This document shows, piece by piece, positions 47,711 to 59,466 of a stretch of 64,000 bases of DNA. Within the stretch, counting starts at the first letter, position 1, and each line of letters starts with the position of its first letter. Position numbers and translations under genes: made by a program. The notes under the pieces were generated by a model, which was not told the DNA's origin, searched no databases, and was given only the letters and a program-made list of their open reading frames with translations. Origin of the DNA: Acanthornis magna (lineage: Eukaryota; Chordata; Aves; Passeriformes; Acanthizidae); contig JAWUZG010000001.1 in assembly GCA_036785705.1 (NCBI GenBank), positions 62,001-126,000 on the forward strand, written 5' to 3'.

Positions 47711-48119
47711 GAGGCCACACGCAAAGTCACACGTAAAAAGCAGCAGATGAAAAAATCCAGAGGCGAACGCACGCACGGAGGCTTCTGTTTATTCAAACCA
47801 GCTTGCTCTGAATGCAGCACATGCTCTCCCCACTCCCAGATAAAGGCAGAGCCATCACTCCTGCCGGGGCTACCTGCCTGAGCCCAAGGATTGGGGAAAC
47901 AAATAGCACAGCAGAGTTCCCTCTGCGGGGTTGGCGTTCCTGCTGCTCGCAGGAATTCCTGGCCAGCAGCGTGGAGAGGTGAGCAGGAGCTCCAGAGGGG
48001 ACAGAGCTCAGGTGTGCCGGTGCTGAGTGATGTAATGAGGTGACAGAAATCCTCTGTGCGAGGCAGGAGCGATGAGGGATGATGTGGGAGCCTGCAGAGG
48101 GACGTCACACTGCCGAGCG

Positions 48120-48920
48120 ATTCTGTGACTGACGAGCAGCTGAAATTCAGAGGAAATAAGTGCAGGGTGGTACACACAGGGAAAAGAAAGCAATCCTAAC
48201 TTTAGCCTCAGTGACGAGCTTTGAATGGACTATTACTAACTCAGGAATGAGTTGGTGTTTGTAATGAGTTCTATGAATATGTCACCTCCGTGCTCAATGG
48301 CGGTGACAAAAAGCAAATTGAATGTTAAGAATTAATAGCAAAGGAATGGAGATCAAAATAGAAGCCATTATTGCATCCCTGCGTAAATTCAGTGTGTGTC
48401 TGCCTCTGGAATGTTTTGAGCAGCTCTGGTGTGTTTCCCCCCACAGAAAGGATGCAGCAGAACTGGCAAAGATGTGTGGAAGGGCAATAGAGTGATCAAA
48501 GGTACAGAACAATGAAGTACTCCAGGAATATTTCATCTGAATAAGAGATGACAGAAGCAGAGGATGATAATAGTCTATCAGATTATGAGTGGCATGAAAA
48601 GGATGAAAGGGAGCAACTATTATTTTTTTGTCTTTGAAAAGACAAAGAAGGGTGCTCGAGATGATAGCAGGTCAGAACAAAGACTTGCTTCACACGAGGT
48701 GCAGTTAATCAAGAGATAATCCCCCCTTGCCAAGGGATACTGCAAACGCTGGAAGTTTACTCGACGGAAAAATGTTTAACAACTTAATGGGAAAATATGC
48801 ATGGAATTCCTAGTCAATGCCAAGATACTTCAGGAACAGTTATGATTCTGTTCTCTAGAGGATATAAAAATACTTGCATTACTCTGTGCTTGATCTTATA
48901 GCTTCCCCTATACTGGGTTA
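48120..48920 (+). mobile_element. ancient CR1/L3-like LINE remnant (end of RT region and 3' part)
   Basis: About 800 bases with heavily decayed but colinear similarity to old amniote CR1-lineage LINEs. The 'gaaattcagaggaaataagt', 'tgctcaatggcggtgac', 'aaaaagcaaattgaatg' and 'aaaatagaagccattattgc' blocks correspond to the C-terminal reverse transcriptase region. The 'gggcaatagagtgatcaaag' and 'ttgccaagggatactgc' blocks correspond to the following 3' part. Stops and frameshifts break every frame. It is far more diverged than the other CR1 copies, so it predates them. The match is from memory of the family, not an alignment. Confidence 0.7.
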
Positions 48921-49020
48921 GGTAGGCACAGAATGTGGGAGATGTTATCAGTGCTCAATTTCCTATCTCCTCCAAGGGATGGAGTGGGCGGTGGGGGAAT
49001 CACCATCCTGGGAACTGGTC

Positions 49021-49138
49021 AAAAAATGTGCAGGTGTGGTGTTTAGGGACCTGGTTTAGTGATGGACTTGGTAATAATGTGTTAATAGTTGGGTTTGGTG
49101 ATCTTAGGGGTAATTTACAATCCCAACTATTCTATGAA
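49021..49138 (+). mobile_element. CR1 LINE 3' fragment, diverged
   Basis: Subfamily of 19150: 'aaaaatgtgcaggtgtggtg', 'tttagggacctggtttagtg', 'gggtttggtgatcttagggg', 'aactattctatgaa'. It lies 100 bases after the ancient LINE remnant and is a separate, younger insertion. Confidence 0.78.
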
Positions 49139-49554
49139 TAAATGGTGAAGGACCTGGCACTTTCAGTGGCCTTTCAGGAAGGCAGCTCTCTAGAATCGCT
49201 TCTGCATCAGCTTCAAGGCTCCTGAAGTTTTTGCACACTAATTCTTCACATTTCTTGAATAATGTTACGCAGGATTTGAAGTCCTAGAATTTTTTTTCAA
49301 GTTCTTGGAGGTTTGAGGACAAATCAGACCTCACTGCTCTGCAGTTATGTTATGAAACTCATATTGCCTCTCAGAACTGGGCAATAGATAAGGAGAGGAA
49401 AAGGATTTAACTCTACAAAATAATATTTTCTGTGCCAGAATTCAATTCTACAGGACCATGTAAGGCCCCAGAAGCAGAGTCACTGCTCAAAGGGAATGAT
49501 ATCTGCACTGCTGCCCTTCCTGTATGACCTTGTCCATGGCACAGCACCTCCTTC

Positions 49555-49638
49555 ATCTTCTCTTCTCTTCTCTTCTCTTCTCTTCTCTTCTCTTCTCTTC
49601 TCTTCTCTTCTCTTCTCTTCTCTTCTCTTCTCTTCTCT
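49555..49638. repeat. (TCTTC)n pentanucleotide microsatellite
   Basis: About 16 near-perfect 5-base units followed by a degenerate CT-rich tail to about 49660. It produces minus-strand REEK-repeat frames that are artefacts. Confidence 0.97.
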
Positions 49639-51288
49639 CTCTTCCTTTCTCTTTTCATCTAGGAAAAAAAACCCACTCTCTTGTGGGATATTAGTGAGCT
49701 TATCTAAGGAAATGTAGGCAGGCAGATGATTCAGAAATATTTCACCGCCCTCCAGCAGCAAAAACAAACAATCAGTGGGAATCTTGTCTGCTATGGACAG
49801 AGCTGGACATTTCCACTGGCGAGGCAGAAGAGAGTTTGAAGAAGGCAGGGCCCTTCTGAAAGAGGAGAAATGCCAGGGCTCAAGTTCTGAAGTTCAGCTG
49901 GGTCCTGGAATGACTGTGGACAGGTCTGTTACAGCCCCGTGAGTCTCCTGGCTTGTTCCCTCTCTCTCTATCTCACACCAAGGCCTGGCTGAGGTAGAGG
50001 TTGGTTTTTGTGATGGATTCTCGTTGTCCATTTGCAATCCAAGGGGCTGGAAGTGCTGATACCTTCAGCCTTGCAGAAGTGCTGAGGGGCCACGCACACT
50101 TGGGAGGCTGCAGCAGCCAGGCTGGTGCCAAAATCTTCTTGGGAACAACGTGGGCTGGGTGTGAAGGCAGAACAGACGGTTGTCAGGGCTGTGTTTGACA
50201 ACATGGGACAAGGAGGTGCAGGAGGAGTCAAAAACTTCAAGGTCATGCACCCAGTGGAGATCCAGCCCCTGAGTCCAGCAGGACAGTCCCCTAGAGCTCT
50301 TTGCTGCTGACAGCCCCTGGCTGGAGAGCAGCACGAGCTGGGGCTGGGCACAGGAATTTGGAAGCGATAGCCTGTGGTGGACACAGTGGACAGGTGGAGC
50401 AGTCACACAGAGTTATCATCTGTGGGGAAAATAACTCTGCCCACAGGGATTGGGATGAGTCAGGCTAAGGATGCTGCAATTGAATAAAAATACCTGTGCT
50501 TTCCTGCGGTTCAGCTAATCCACATTAACAGTTCACTCGGATTTACTTTCCTGTGACAATAAGAGCACAAACTCATGGGATTTTTAGGGCAAAAATGCAC
50601 CAGGTACATTTTTCACAAAAGATGATTTAAGTGAAATCTGCTGGCCACCTTTCTCCTCTTCTCCACTCGGACTGACCTTCACCCAGTCTGGCTTTAGAGA
50701 AGAATTTATTTGGGGAGAGAATATGCAGCAGGTTGCTCTTCCCTGGGCAGATCTCTGTCTCCAAGCACGCGGCAGGCCGAGGTCAGCACAGGCAGCAGAA
50801 TTTTCATTAGGAACAGATCCTTTTATCGTGGTTTACGGTGCTGGACACAGAAATCGGGAAGGATATCAGGTTGCCTGCTCTTACCTTTATCAAGTCCTTC
50901 TTTCAGGAGGTGACATCATCCTATTGATGAAGGTCAGGTTGGCCTCAGCTCCTTTCTGACTCATTGAAGATCAGCGGTGGCCGGAGGCGGCGGAAGGAGG
51001 TGATTTGATGTGACAGGGCAGGAGGGAGCACACCAGCAGCACAGCAGGACACAGGCTGCAGGAATGGGCCGTGCCATGATCCATTGTGACAAGGGGAGAG
51101 CTGTGGATGGATGGTCCAACGGCCTGAAGTGACCCAGCAAGGGCAGGATGGAGAGAGGCAAAAAAAATCTTCTGGTTTGTGTCCATTCCCACTTCGATGG
51201 GACAAATCCAAGGTGACCATCCTTCGGTGATGATGGGATCACAGGTTTATTGTGTGAGGTTTTGTGACACCATGAACCAGGTCACTTC

Positions 51289-51511
51289 CTTAAAGATCAT
51301 CTCGTTCCAACCCCTGCCATGGGCAGGGACACCTCCCATTGTCCCAGGCATGCTCCGAGCCCCATCCAGCCCTGCCTTGGACACTTCCAGGGATTCAGGA
51401 ACAGCCACAGCTTCTCTGGGCAAGCTCTGCCAGGGCCTCCCCACCCTCACAGGAGAGCATTCCTTCCCAACATCCCATCTCGCCCTGCCTTATTTCAGTA
51501 GGAAGCCATTA
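51289..51511 (-). mobile_element. CR1 LINE 3' fragment
   Basis: Reverse CR1: 'aaagatcatctcgttccaac', 'ccctgccatgggcagggaca', 'acagccacagcttctctggg', 'ctccccaccctcacagg' and 'ccttatttcagtaggaagcc'. The very terminal 'gaatggtttggg' block is missing, replaced by unrelated sequence at 51240-51288. Confidence 0.9.
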
Positions 51512-53724
51512 ATTCTCCGTCTTCAGATACAGAGCACGGCAGTCCAGGCTGGATCCAGGGTGTGGATCCATCAGAGCAGGGGAGAAGGAGCAGCAGGGAC
51601 TCTGCTCTGCAAATCTGTGGCCATGGAAAAGAGAGGCAGGAGCAGGAGCCTGTGACATCCATCGCCTGACATGTGCTGCTTGACTCCCCTGCGACTTGGT
51701 TTTGCTAGAACATGCATTTAAAGACAGAAGCTTTGCTCTCAGGTGATTTTTCCTGGCCTTTCCTCCTGGCTGTTTCTCATGCGTTCAGCATCCAAGTATT
51801 TTGAGAGGAGGTTTCTCTGTCCCTCCAGGCTCAGGAAGGCAGGCACAGCTGGTAGCTGTTTCCTTCCAGCCTTCTTCCTTTCCCATCCTGTGAAATTTTG
51901 TGCCAGCTGTGGTCACCTGTTTGATTTCTCTTTAAATTGCTGCCTTCTTCCACAAATTAATTTTGATTGTTGTCTTGTCTGGCAGGGAGGGAACTCTTAG
52001 TTGTGTGAGCTTGAAACATTCACTCTCTTTATATCTTTCTGTTTTTCCTCTGCACCAAGTCTAATTTTGTGGTTCTCTGCCTTCCCCAAAAATAACCCTC
52101 AGACCCCATTCTGAACTGTCATCTTCATTACATCACAGCTGCCTGCAGACCGGGCTTATCACTTGCAATCCACTCAGTTACACTTGTGATTAAAACTGAT
52201 TGCAAATGTGATCCTGGCTGCTCAGCCTGGGAATTGGGAACGTCTTTATGATTTCTGACAGCAGATCATGAGGCCCTAGATAAGCCTGGCAGGACAAGAT
52301 CTTTGCAGGCCAGAGGGAGTGGGAGAAGAATATGCATCTGTGAGAAAGAGAGAGGAGATGATGTGGGACAAAAATATATATAGAAGGTCCCAGGTTAGAA
52401 ACTCCCAAGTTGAAATCTGGGAAAGGCAGGGGATGAAAATAAAGCTCAGCTCCTTGGGCTGCCAGGAACATCCCTAGGAATAGGTGTAGCAGAGAAAAGC
52501 AGACCCCTGCCCAAGTCTTCCCTCAGTTTTAGGCATCAGTAACTCATGGAATCAATGTAAATGTTCCTGGGAAAACAAAAACCAACTGCTGGGCTTTTTC
52601 CCAACAGCAGTAGCAGCACATCGTGGTCTCAGGACTCTCCTGCACTTCTTCATCTGCTGCTTCATCCTATTCCCTTTGTATAACTGGAGCCATTTATCCC
52701 CTGTTGGACCAGAGCAGGGCTGCAGAATCAAACTTTGCAGAGCGATGGAGCCTTAAATGTGCTCAGAGGGTTTGCATCATCTGAGCTGCACCAGCTTTCT
52801 GCTGGCTTGAACTTTGGCTTGATTTCACAGATTTTTATGCGTATAATTAACTATGGACTTTGCATTCATTATGTAATAAATGTAATCTGCAAAAATGTAA
52901 CGAATAAAATATTGTAAAATATCATAAATATTACCATCTTTATATCATAACCCACTTGGTTTTTCCACCTGCTCTTGTTGGGGGTCCAGTGCTTTGTGTG
53001 GAACTCGAGCCTGATTTCCAGACTTTGTTCTGAAAAGACTGAAAATCCTCCAGATTCCTTGCGAGCTTGTTCCGGCACATTAAATCCTCTCCCTGATTCC
53101 CCTGAGTCTTTATTTCCTCCATCCTGACTTGAGTTATCCTTCATTCCCTCTCTCCAGCTCTCCTATGGAGAGACATCTCCACAAGAAGGTGCCTCTCTAG
53201 CGCCATTCCCAGGAGCTGAACAGGGTAAATTTGACACATCTCCTGCTTGGAGATTGTCCTCCAGACTTCTGAGTCATTTTTGCTGCTCTCTTCTAATGTC
53301 TCTCCAAGCATCAGATGTTCTGTTGCAGGCACAGACATCAGAGCTGGGTGTCCCCACTTCTTCCATGCCCAGATCAGAAATGACTTTTCTCATCTCACTC
53401 AATTTCTGTGTGCAGGAGCTGAGTTAGCCCTTCTGAGGAATTTAGGGCATTGCCCTAAGACTTTTTTTCAAGTGATTGAATTGGTGTGGCTCTCTTGGAG
53501 TTGCTGCCTTCCAGCTCAGGCATTTCACCTCCTGCCCATGCTCTAAGACATTTTTTGTTTGTAAAAACAAATCTCTGCAGAGTCCATGCCCTGGGATTGT
53601 CTAACTCAAGGCATGGAGCTGACGCGCCTCTGCCAGGAGCCCAGGCACAGAAATTGTCCTGTAGGCATCAGAGACACCCAAAATAATCTGATTTTCTGTA
53701 TCAGCAGGAGGCTCTCAATATGCT
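51512..53724. other. unannotated non-coding stretch
   Basis: No gene or repeat family recognised over 2.2 kb. Local AT-rich patches (52840-52950) have ATAA repeats without a strict period. Confidence 0.4.
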
Positions 53725-53865
53725 GAGATCCCTGGCAGTGTCCAAGGCCAGGATGGACAGGGCTTGGAGCAGCCTGGGACAGTGGGAGGTGTCCCTGCCA
53801 TGGCAGGGGTGGCACTGGATGAGCTTTAAGGTCCCTTCCAACCCAAGCCATCCTGGGATTCTGTG
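53725..53865 (+). mobile_element. CR1 LINE 3' end
   Basis: Plus-oriented terminal 140 bases: 'atccctggcagtgtccaagg', 'ccaggatggacagggcttgg', 'ctgggacagtgggaggtgtc', 'cttccaacccaagccatcc', ending in 'gggattctgtg'. It closely matches the copies at 54505 and 30452, so it is a young subfamily. Confidence 0.93.
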
Positions 53866-54504
53866 CTGGTTGGGAATGGGAGCAGAGCCCACCCATGTCT
53901 GTCGCTGTCCAGCTGATGAAAGGCGTTTTTCTGATGCTCCTGTAGAGCTCGTTTTCTATATCTCATTAGTATTCAGCTCAATTCGCATACCCAGGGTGCA
54001 CCACGGGCCACTGGCACAATTCTGGTCACAATTCCCACCCCCTCCTGTGGGGACACTTGGTGGGGACATGGGGCTGGGCTGTGTCACTGCTGTTGGACTG
54101 GGCTGGGGGCACCATAGGGTCAAACTGAGCAGCAAAAATGTCACCATGTCCTAGAGAGGGACAGCAGTGGGATGGGGTGTGTGTGGGGTAAAGAAATGGT
54201 ATTCTCAGGTTTCTCTTCAAAACGTATAAATCTTTCGCCTTTTACTAAAGATTTCCGTGGAGAGGAGCACTCACGAGAGTTAAGTAATTTTTTGTGGCTT
54301 CACTTAGGTGGAGCTGCACCTATGGTGGTTAAAAAAATAGAATAAAGTAGATGATGATGAGAAAGATAAGCTGATTGTGGAGTTAATAGTCCCAGACTGA
54401 ACTGATGCCCCTTTGCAAATAAATTATTAAAATGTTTGTGTCCAGGTCTGGGGCTCTCTGCTGGACCTGCAGGAGTGGTTTTAGAGGCAGCCACAAAGAA
54501 GCTC

Positions 54505-54925
54505 CAAGGGCTGGAGCCTCTCTGCTCTGGAGCCAGGCTGGGAGAGCTGCGGGCATCCAGCTGGAGTAGAGAAGGCTCCTAGAGAACTTAGAGCCTCTTC
54601 CAGGGCCTGAAGGGGGCTGGTATAAAAGGTGTGTGACTTTTTACCCCAGCAGATACGGGTAGGACAACGGAGAATGGTTTTAAACTAGAGGGGGAGGCTT
54701 AGATTAGATATTAAGAAAAAATTCTTTGCTCAGGGAGTGACGAGGCCTTGGCACAGAGTGCCCAGAGAAGCTGTGGCTGTCCCTGGATCCCTGGCAGTGT
54801 CCCAGGCCAGGTTGGACAGGGCTTGGAGCAACCTGGGACAGTGGGAGGTGTCCCTGCCCATGGCAGGGGTGGCACTGGAAGGGTTTTGAGGTCCTTTCCA
54901 ACCCAAACCATTCTATGGCTCTGTT
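54505..54925 (+). mobile_element. CR1 LINE 3' end, longest copy
   Basis: Plus-oriented CR1 of about 420 bases, starting near 'caagggctggagcctctctg' and 'ctggagccaggctgggaga', through 'ccagggcctgaagggggctg', 'aatggttttaaactagaggg', 'agattagatattaagaaaaa', 'cagagaagctgtggctg', 'cttggagcaacctgggacag' and 'tccaacccaaaccattctat'. It is 5'-truncated and has no reverse transcriptase sequence. Confidence 0.95.
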
Positions 54926-57711
54926 CTTATCTCTGAAGCAGCCCCTGGTGCCAAGAGAAAGAAAGAGCTCCTCCTAAAGGGATGTACATCCAAAATTATG
55001 GGTAAGATTTGCCAAGTTAAGGTGGTGTGTTCACTCAAGAGTCACCTTTATCTTGATTTCAGTATATCCACTCCTTGGGACCATTTTCACCATAATTAAT
55101 TTTGAAGTTTAGAAAAGGAAGACTTTAGACCATTCACACCCATCTCCTTCAACAAACAAATTTCCTGCCTTTATTTTTTGCCTGCTTTCATTTCCTGCCC
55201 TCATTTCCCCTGCTTTTCAAAGGACCGAAATTTTCTCTCTGCACAAGTGAGACGCAGGGTGACAAATTTTCCCTCCCAGAAAACCCCTCCATCTCTGGGC
55301 GAAGTATCCATCTGTCTGAGAGCGCAGGGAAATGTTTTTATTTGTTCAGAGCAGCCCAGAGTCAGGTTCTGCTGCATTAATTGGGACACTAAGCAGAGCC
55401 CTGAATTGATTTGGAATAATAAAGAGAAATGTCCCAAGAGGGAAGAGTCCAGGGCACATTACCCCCTTGCCACAAGATGCCTGGCTTGAAGGGTTTGGCT
55501 GCCAACAAATCATTGCTGGCATCTTGGCACTGCTGCAAATACCACAGACATCCGATCTTTTCCTTTGGCTCCTGCCCTGCGAGTCCCTCCTGTCATCATC
55601 TCCTGATCATTCTCCACAGGCGCAATTTGGATGCATTTGTGGCTGTGGTGGTGGCGACCTTGATGTTTGGGAGGCTGTAAAATCACCTTGAAGACCAGCG
55701 TGGACATCCCTGGTGGGTGGAAAAGGCTGGAGGGGAAGATGCTTGGGTTTGCAGGCTGTTAAAAAGGAAAATAAACTGTTGCACTGAATCTGTGGGAGGG
55801 GAATGATTGTTCTCTGCAAAGGCAGGGTTTGGAGGGAGAGAACATTCCCACATCTGCTGTGGGACCTGCAAACAGTCCCTCCATGGCAGAAAGTCAGAGC
55901 CACTCATCCCTCGTACAAGTGGGATGAGGTGGAACGAAAATTGAGGGGAATTTGCATCATCAGGCTCACATTTTCCCTACAGCTTTTTACGATTTAGGCT
56001 TCCAAACCCAGCCTGGCTACCCAAAGCAGACCCCTGCCTTTAAACAGCACAAAAATTCAGGGGCACAGATCCCTCCACAGGATGCCTGGGATGCTCAGTG
56101 CCAGCTCCCTAGCCAAAATTAACACGCAACCTGCAACCAAGAGGCTGCCAGTGACAAGCTGCAGCTTTGAAGGTCACCTCGCCTTCAAGTAAATAAATAA
56201 ATAGTAAATAACAAAGCAGGCAGCCATGAATAAACCAGAGACATTCCACCAGCTTGGGCTTGACTTTTTTTTTTCATTTCTTCTCTGCTCTTTTCACTTT
56301 CACATCCTCAAAGGTCGGTGCTAATAGGAGACCCTTCTTATTGCTCATGCACACTGCAGCACCCTTGCCTGCCTGCCTGCCTGTCTCAGAGACCCTGAGC
56401 CCAAGCTGGGGACACAAACAGAGTCATTTCCACAGCTGATGACTGTAATGAGACCTTCTGTCACCACCAGGCCGTGGCAGGTGGGAGGATGTGTTGCAAA
56501 CGCTGGGTTTGCCTCTTAGACCACAATCCTTCTCGCTAGAGGAAAATCATGGTGCCAGGTGTTTGTTTTCTGTGCTCCTGCCTGCCATGCCTAATGAGAT
56601 CCTGGCTCTGCAGCCTCGGAGTTGACTTTTTCCAGCAGTTCTTCCAGCTCGGCCACATGGCCAGGGAAGAGACGGTCTGAAATCACGCGGGGAGCTGCGC
56701 CAAAGCTGTTTCTGATTGTGTTTGTGCCATGCTGGCCCCATCTGCTGCATCTGAAGGGCTGCTCACAGGACGAGCTACAGGAGATGGAGACTTGCTTCAG
56801 CTCTTTCTTCTTGAGCAGAGAGGCTCAGGGCCATGAGAGAACTGTGCCTCGCCTCTCAGAGTGCCTGGGCTCTTGGGCATGCATCCAGTGGCGCTCTGCA
56901 GGCAGGAATATGCTGCACTAAACGAGCCCAGTGCTGGCCCAACAGGGACAACGCTCACTCAGACAAGTTTTGATCACTCTCCAGCTCATAAAACTCATTT
57001 CCTGGCATCAAACTTGGAGAAGAACACATTGAGGGGCATGGCATTCCTCACTGCCAACCAGCACAGCCTAACCAGGATGCAATATTTTGTCCACGCCACT
57101 GGCTACTCCCACACGTAGTCCAGCAGGTGCCAGAGCTGGATGATAGGGAAGTTGTTTGCTCTTAAAGGAATGTGCCCTTGGAACATGCTCATATTCCCTG
57201 AACATACAGATCTTGTCCTTTTTGTCTCACTGTCACTGTCACTTGTGAAATGAGACCAAGCAATCCAGATAAAGCTGAAGAGACTCAGGACACTCAAATC
57301 CACACCTCACATTGCTGGGTAGATTTATGCATCTGTAAAAATATGGGATCCCATGTATTTAAGGATCCCAGGCCAGCAGTGTGATGAGGAGCTCTGACAG
57401 AATTCCGTGTTTTCCTGAAGGCTTGTAACCATGGAGTTCATCCTGCAGTGTGAGGAAAACCAGGATGCTTGTATGGGAAAACTGGGGTAACCCTAAACCC
57501 CATCATAGGACCCTTCAAGGACAATGAATCATCTGAAAAGAGCGTCCCTAAGGGAATGAGGGACAGTAGGGACAGACAACAGAACTCGTAAATTCTTTAA
57601 GAATAACCAAAACTGAGCTTTGGTATTAAAGAAATCCAACCTGGTGGTGTTTTCTTCCTGCTATTAGAGCCCAATGCCACAGCTCCTTTCATGTCCCAAT
57701 GAACAGACTGT
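54926..57711. other. unannotated non-coding stretch
   Basis: No gene or repeat family recognised over about 2.8 kb. A short (AAAT) run occurs near 56188-56205, a CCTG run near 56368-56383 and a T run at 56266-56274. Confidence 0.4.
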
Positions 57712-57876
57712 CCTGAGAAGCTGTGGCTGCCCCTGGATCCCTGGTAGTGTCCAAGGCCAGGCTGGACCGGGCTTGGAGCAGCCTGGGACAGTGGAAGTTG
57801 ACCCTGCCCGTGGCAGGGGTGGGGCTGGATGAGCTTTATGGTCCCTCCCAACCCAAATCAGTCTGGGATTCTGTCA
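57712..57876 (+). mobile_element. CR1 LINE 3' end
   Basis: Plus-oriented terminal 165 bases: 'ctgagaagctgtggctgccc', 'ctggatccctggtagtgtcc', 'gggcttggagcagcctggg', 'tccctcccaacccaaatcag', 'ctgggattctgtc'. It is truncated. Confidence 0.92.
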
Positions 57877-58879
57877 TTACAAACCCTTTCCCCATGACTT
57901 AAAGTCCATGATACCAAATATTGGGAACAACCAGGCTGAAATATCTGCTAACTCCTGACCTCAGGGACACATCCATCACCTCAGGTTGGTCCACCCTCTC
58001 AGCTCCTGCCAAGCACTGCAGTGAGACATTCCCAGCAGGAACACTGTCCCTTCCAGCTTTCCCAGCAGCCTAGGAAGGACAGTGTGGACCCCAACCAAAG
58101 CTTCCCATGTCCTTACGTACAACTCTAGTGAGGTCCTGACCCTCCCTGCATAGGTGACACATGCCTGTGTCCCCAAAACTGGCAGGAGTTATGTCCACAG
58201 AAGGTGAAAATTTGCTGGCAGGAGACCAGGTGGTCTTGTCCTTGTTTCCTCACTATTGGCTCTCCCCCAATTAACATGATAATTGTTACCCCGTGGGCCA
58301 GACATGATTAACCAGCAATTTTCTTCCTCCTTCCTTAATTTTTTATTTTTTTAAGAGCAGCTGGGAAACGTCATTCTCTCCTTCAATAGAGTTTGGAAGC
58401 TCCTCCATCTGGACAATCAAATTCCTGATGTAAATTCAGGGAAAGGAGGGACCAGGAGAATGGTGTCCCCAGGGAGCCCCTCTGCATCCCCCAGCCCCTG
58501 CCTGAGGTGACTTTCTCCCCTTCCCTCATTGTCCTGGCCTTTAGGAGCAGAGCCAGCCACTCCGCTGAAGGGGAACTGAATAAGTGACTGTAAATTAAAA
58601 TTAACATCCAGCAGCAAGGAGTACAAAGCCGTGATTAATGGCTTTTTAATGCTCCACGGTTCCACACTCAGAGCATTTTGTTTTAACGGTGCATGCGGGG
58701 CATGGAGAAAGAAAAGTGTGTGCGTGTGAGAACAGAGTGTTGTGCACACATCTCAGGAATTCTCACCATTAAGGAGTGGGAATCCAGCTCTCTTTAGCTT
58801 CAAATTACACAGAAAAGCCTCATACCTACCTCATCTCATCGAGTGCATCACAACTAAAAATGGCACGGAGGAAAGTCAT

Positions 58880-59000
58880 TAAAAGAAATGTCCTCTAACA
58901 AGCACTTACCCAGATAATTGTTTTTCTGCTTTGGGTTTAATTATAACGTGGACCAATTGATTAATTGAGTGAGTTTCTATAACCTCCTCCACCCTTGCCC
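58880..59000. other. candidate conserved noncoding element
   Basis: AT-rich, repeat-free, with 'gggtttaattataacg' and 'ccaattgattaattgag' homeodomain-like clusters (58935-58968). It is short, and its function is inference only. Confidence 0.25.
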
Positions 59001-59391
59001 TAAGGAAGGTTCCAGTCAGACTTACTGAATGATAATTTTATCTTTCAGCCCATTGAAGAGTTATGGCTTCTTCAGGGCCATGTCCATGGGTAGCACTTCC
59101 AGCTGTTCTTCATTCCGTATGTTGACATGTGCCAATAATTATCCATATCACTTGGCTACAGGAACGCTTGGAAGAGCTATGCAGGCAGCAGTCATTCTGA
59201 AACAATGCTTTTTTTTTTGCTTTTTTTTTTAAATTAAAAATTGCCTCCTATAAGCATTTTCAAATAACTTCTATCCAAGAACACGAGCACACCACGTCGA
59301 AGTTTATCCAGTGTGACTGCAGCCAGCAGCTGATGAAATGCTGTGATTTGCAGCAGAGATGATCAAGGTCAATTTGGATGAAACAGTGATC

Positions 59392-59466
59392 AAGTGAGAT
59401 AGTTATTAGTAAGTGAGATAGTTATTAGTAAGTGAGATACTTATTAGTAAGTGAGATACTTATTAA
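59392..59466. repeat. 19-bp tandem repeat x 4
   Basis: Four head-to-tail units of AAGTGAGATAGTTATTAGT type. Copies 1-2 have GTTATT and copies 3-4 have CTTATT, so a single substituted unit was itself duplicated. The last copy decays after 59466. Confidence 0.95.

Noticed and set aside
47638..48177. 179-codon minus-strand frame
   Set aside because: It runs into the ancient LINE remnant on the opposite strand and shows no family motif.
50690..50970. Possible minus-strand LTR (AATAAA near 50705, TATA-like near 50820)
   Set aside because: No CCAAT box, termini or target duplication, and the spacing is loose.
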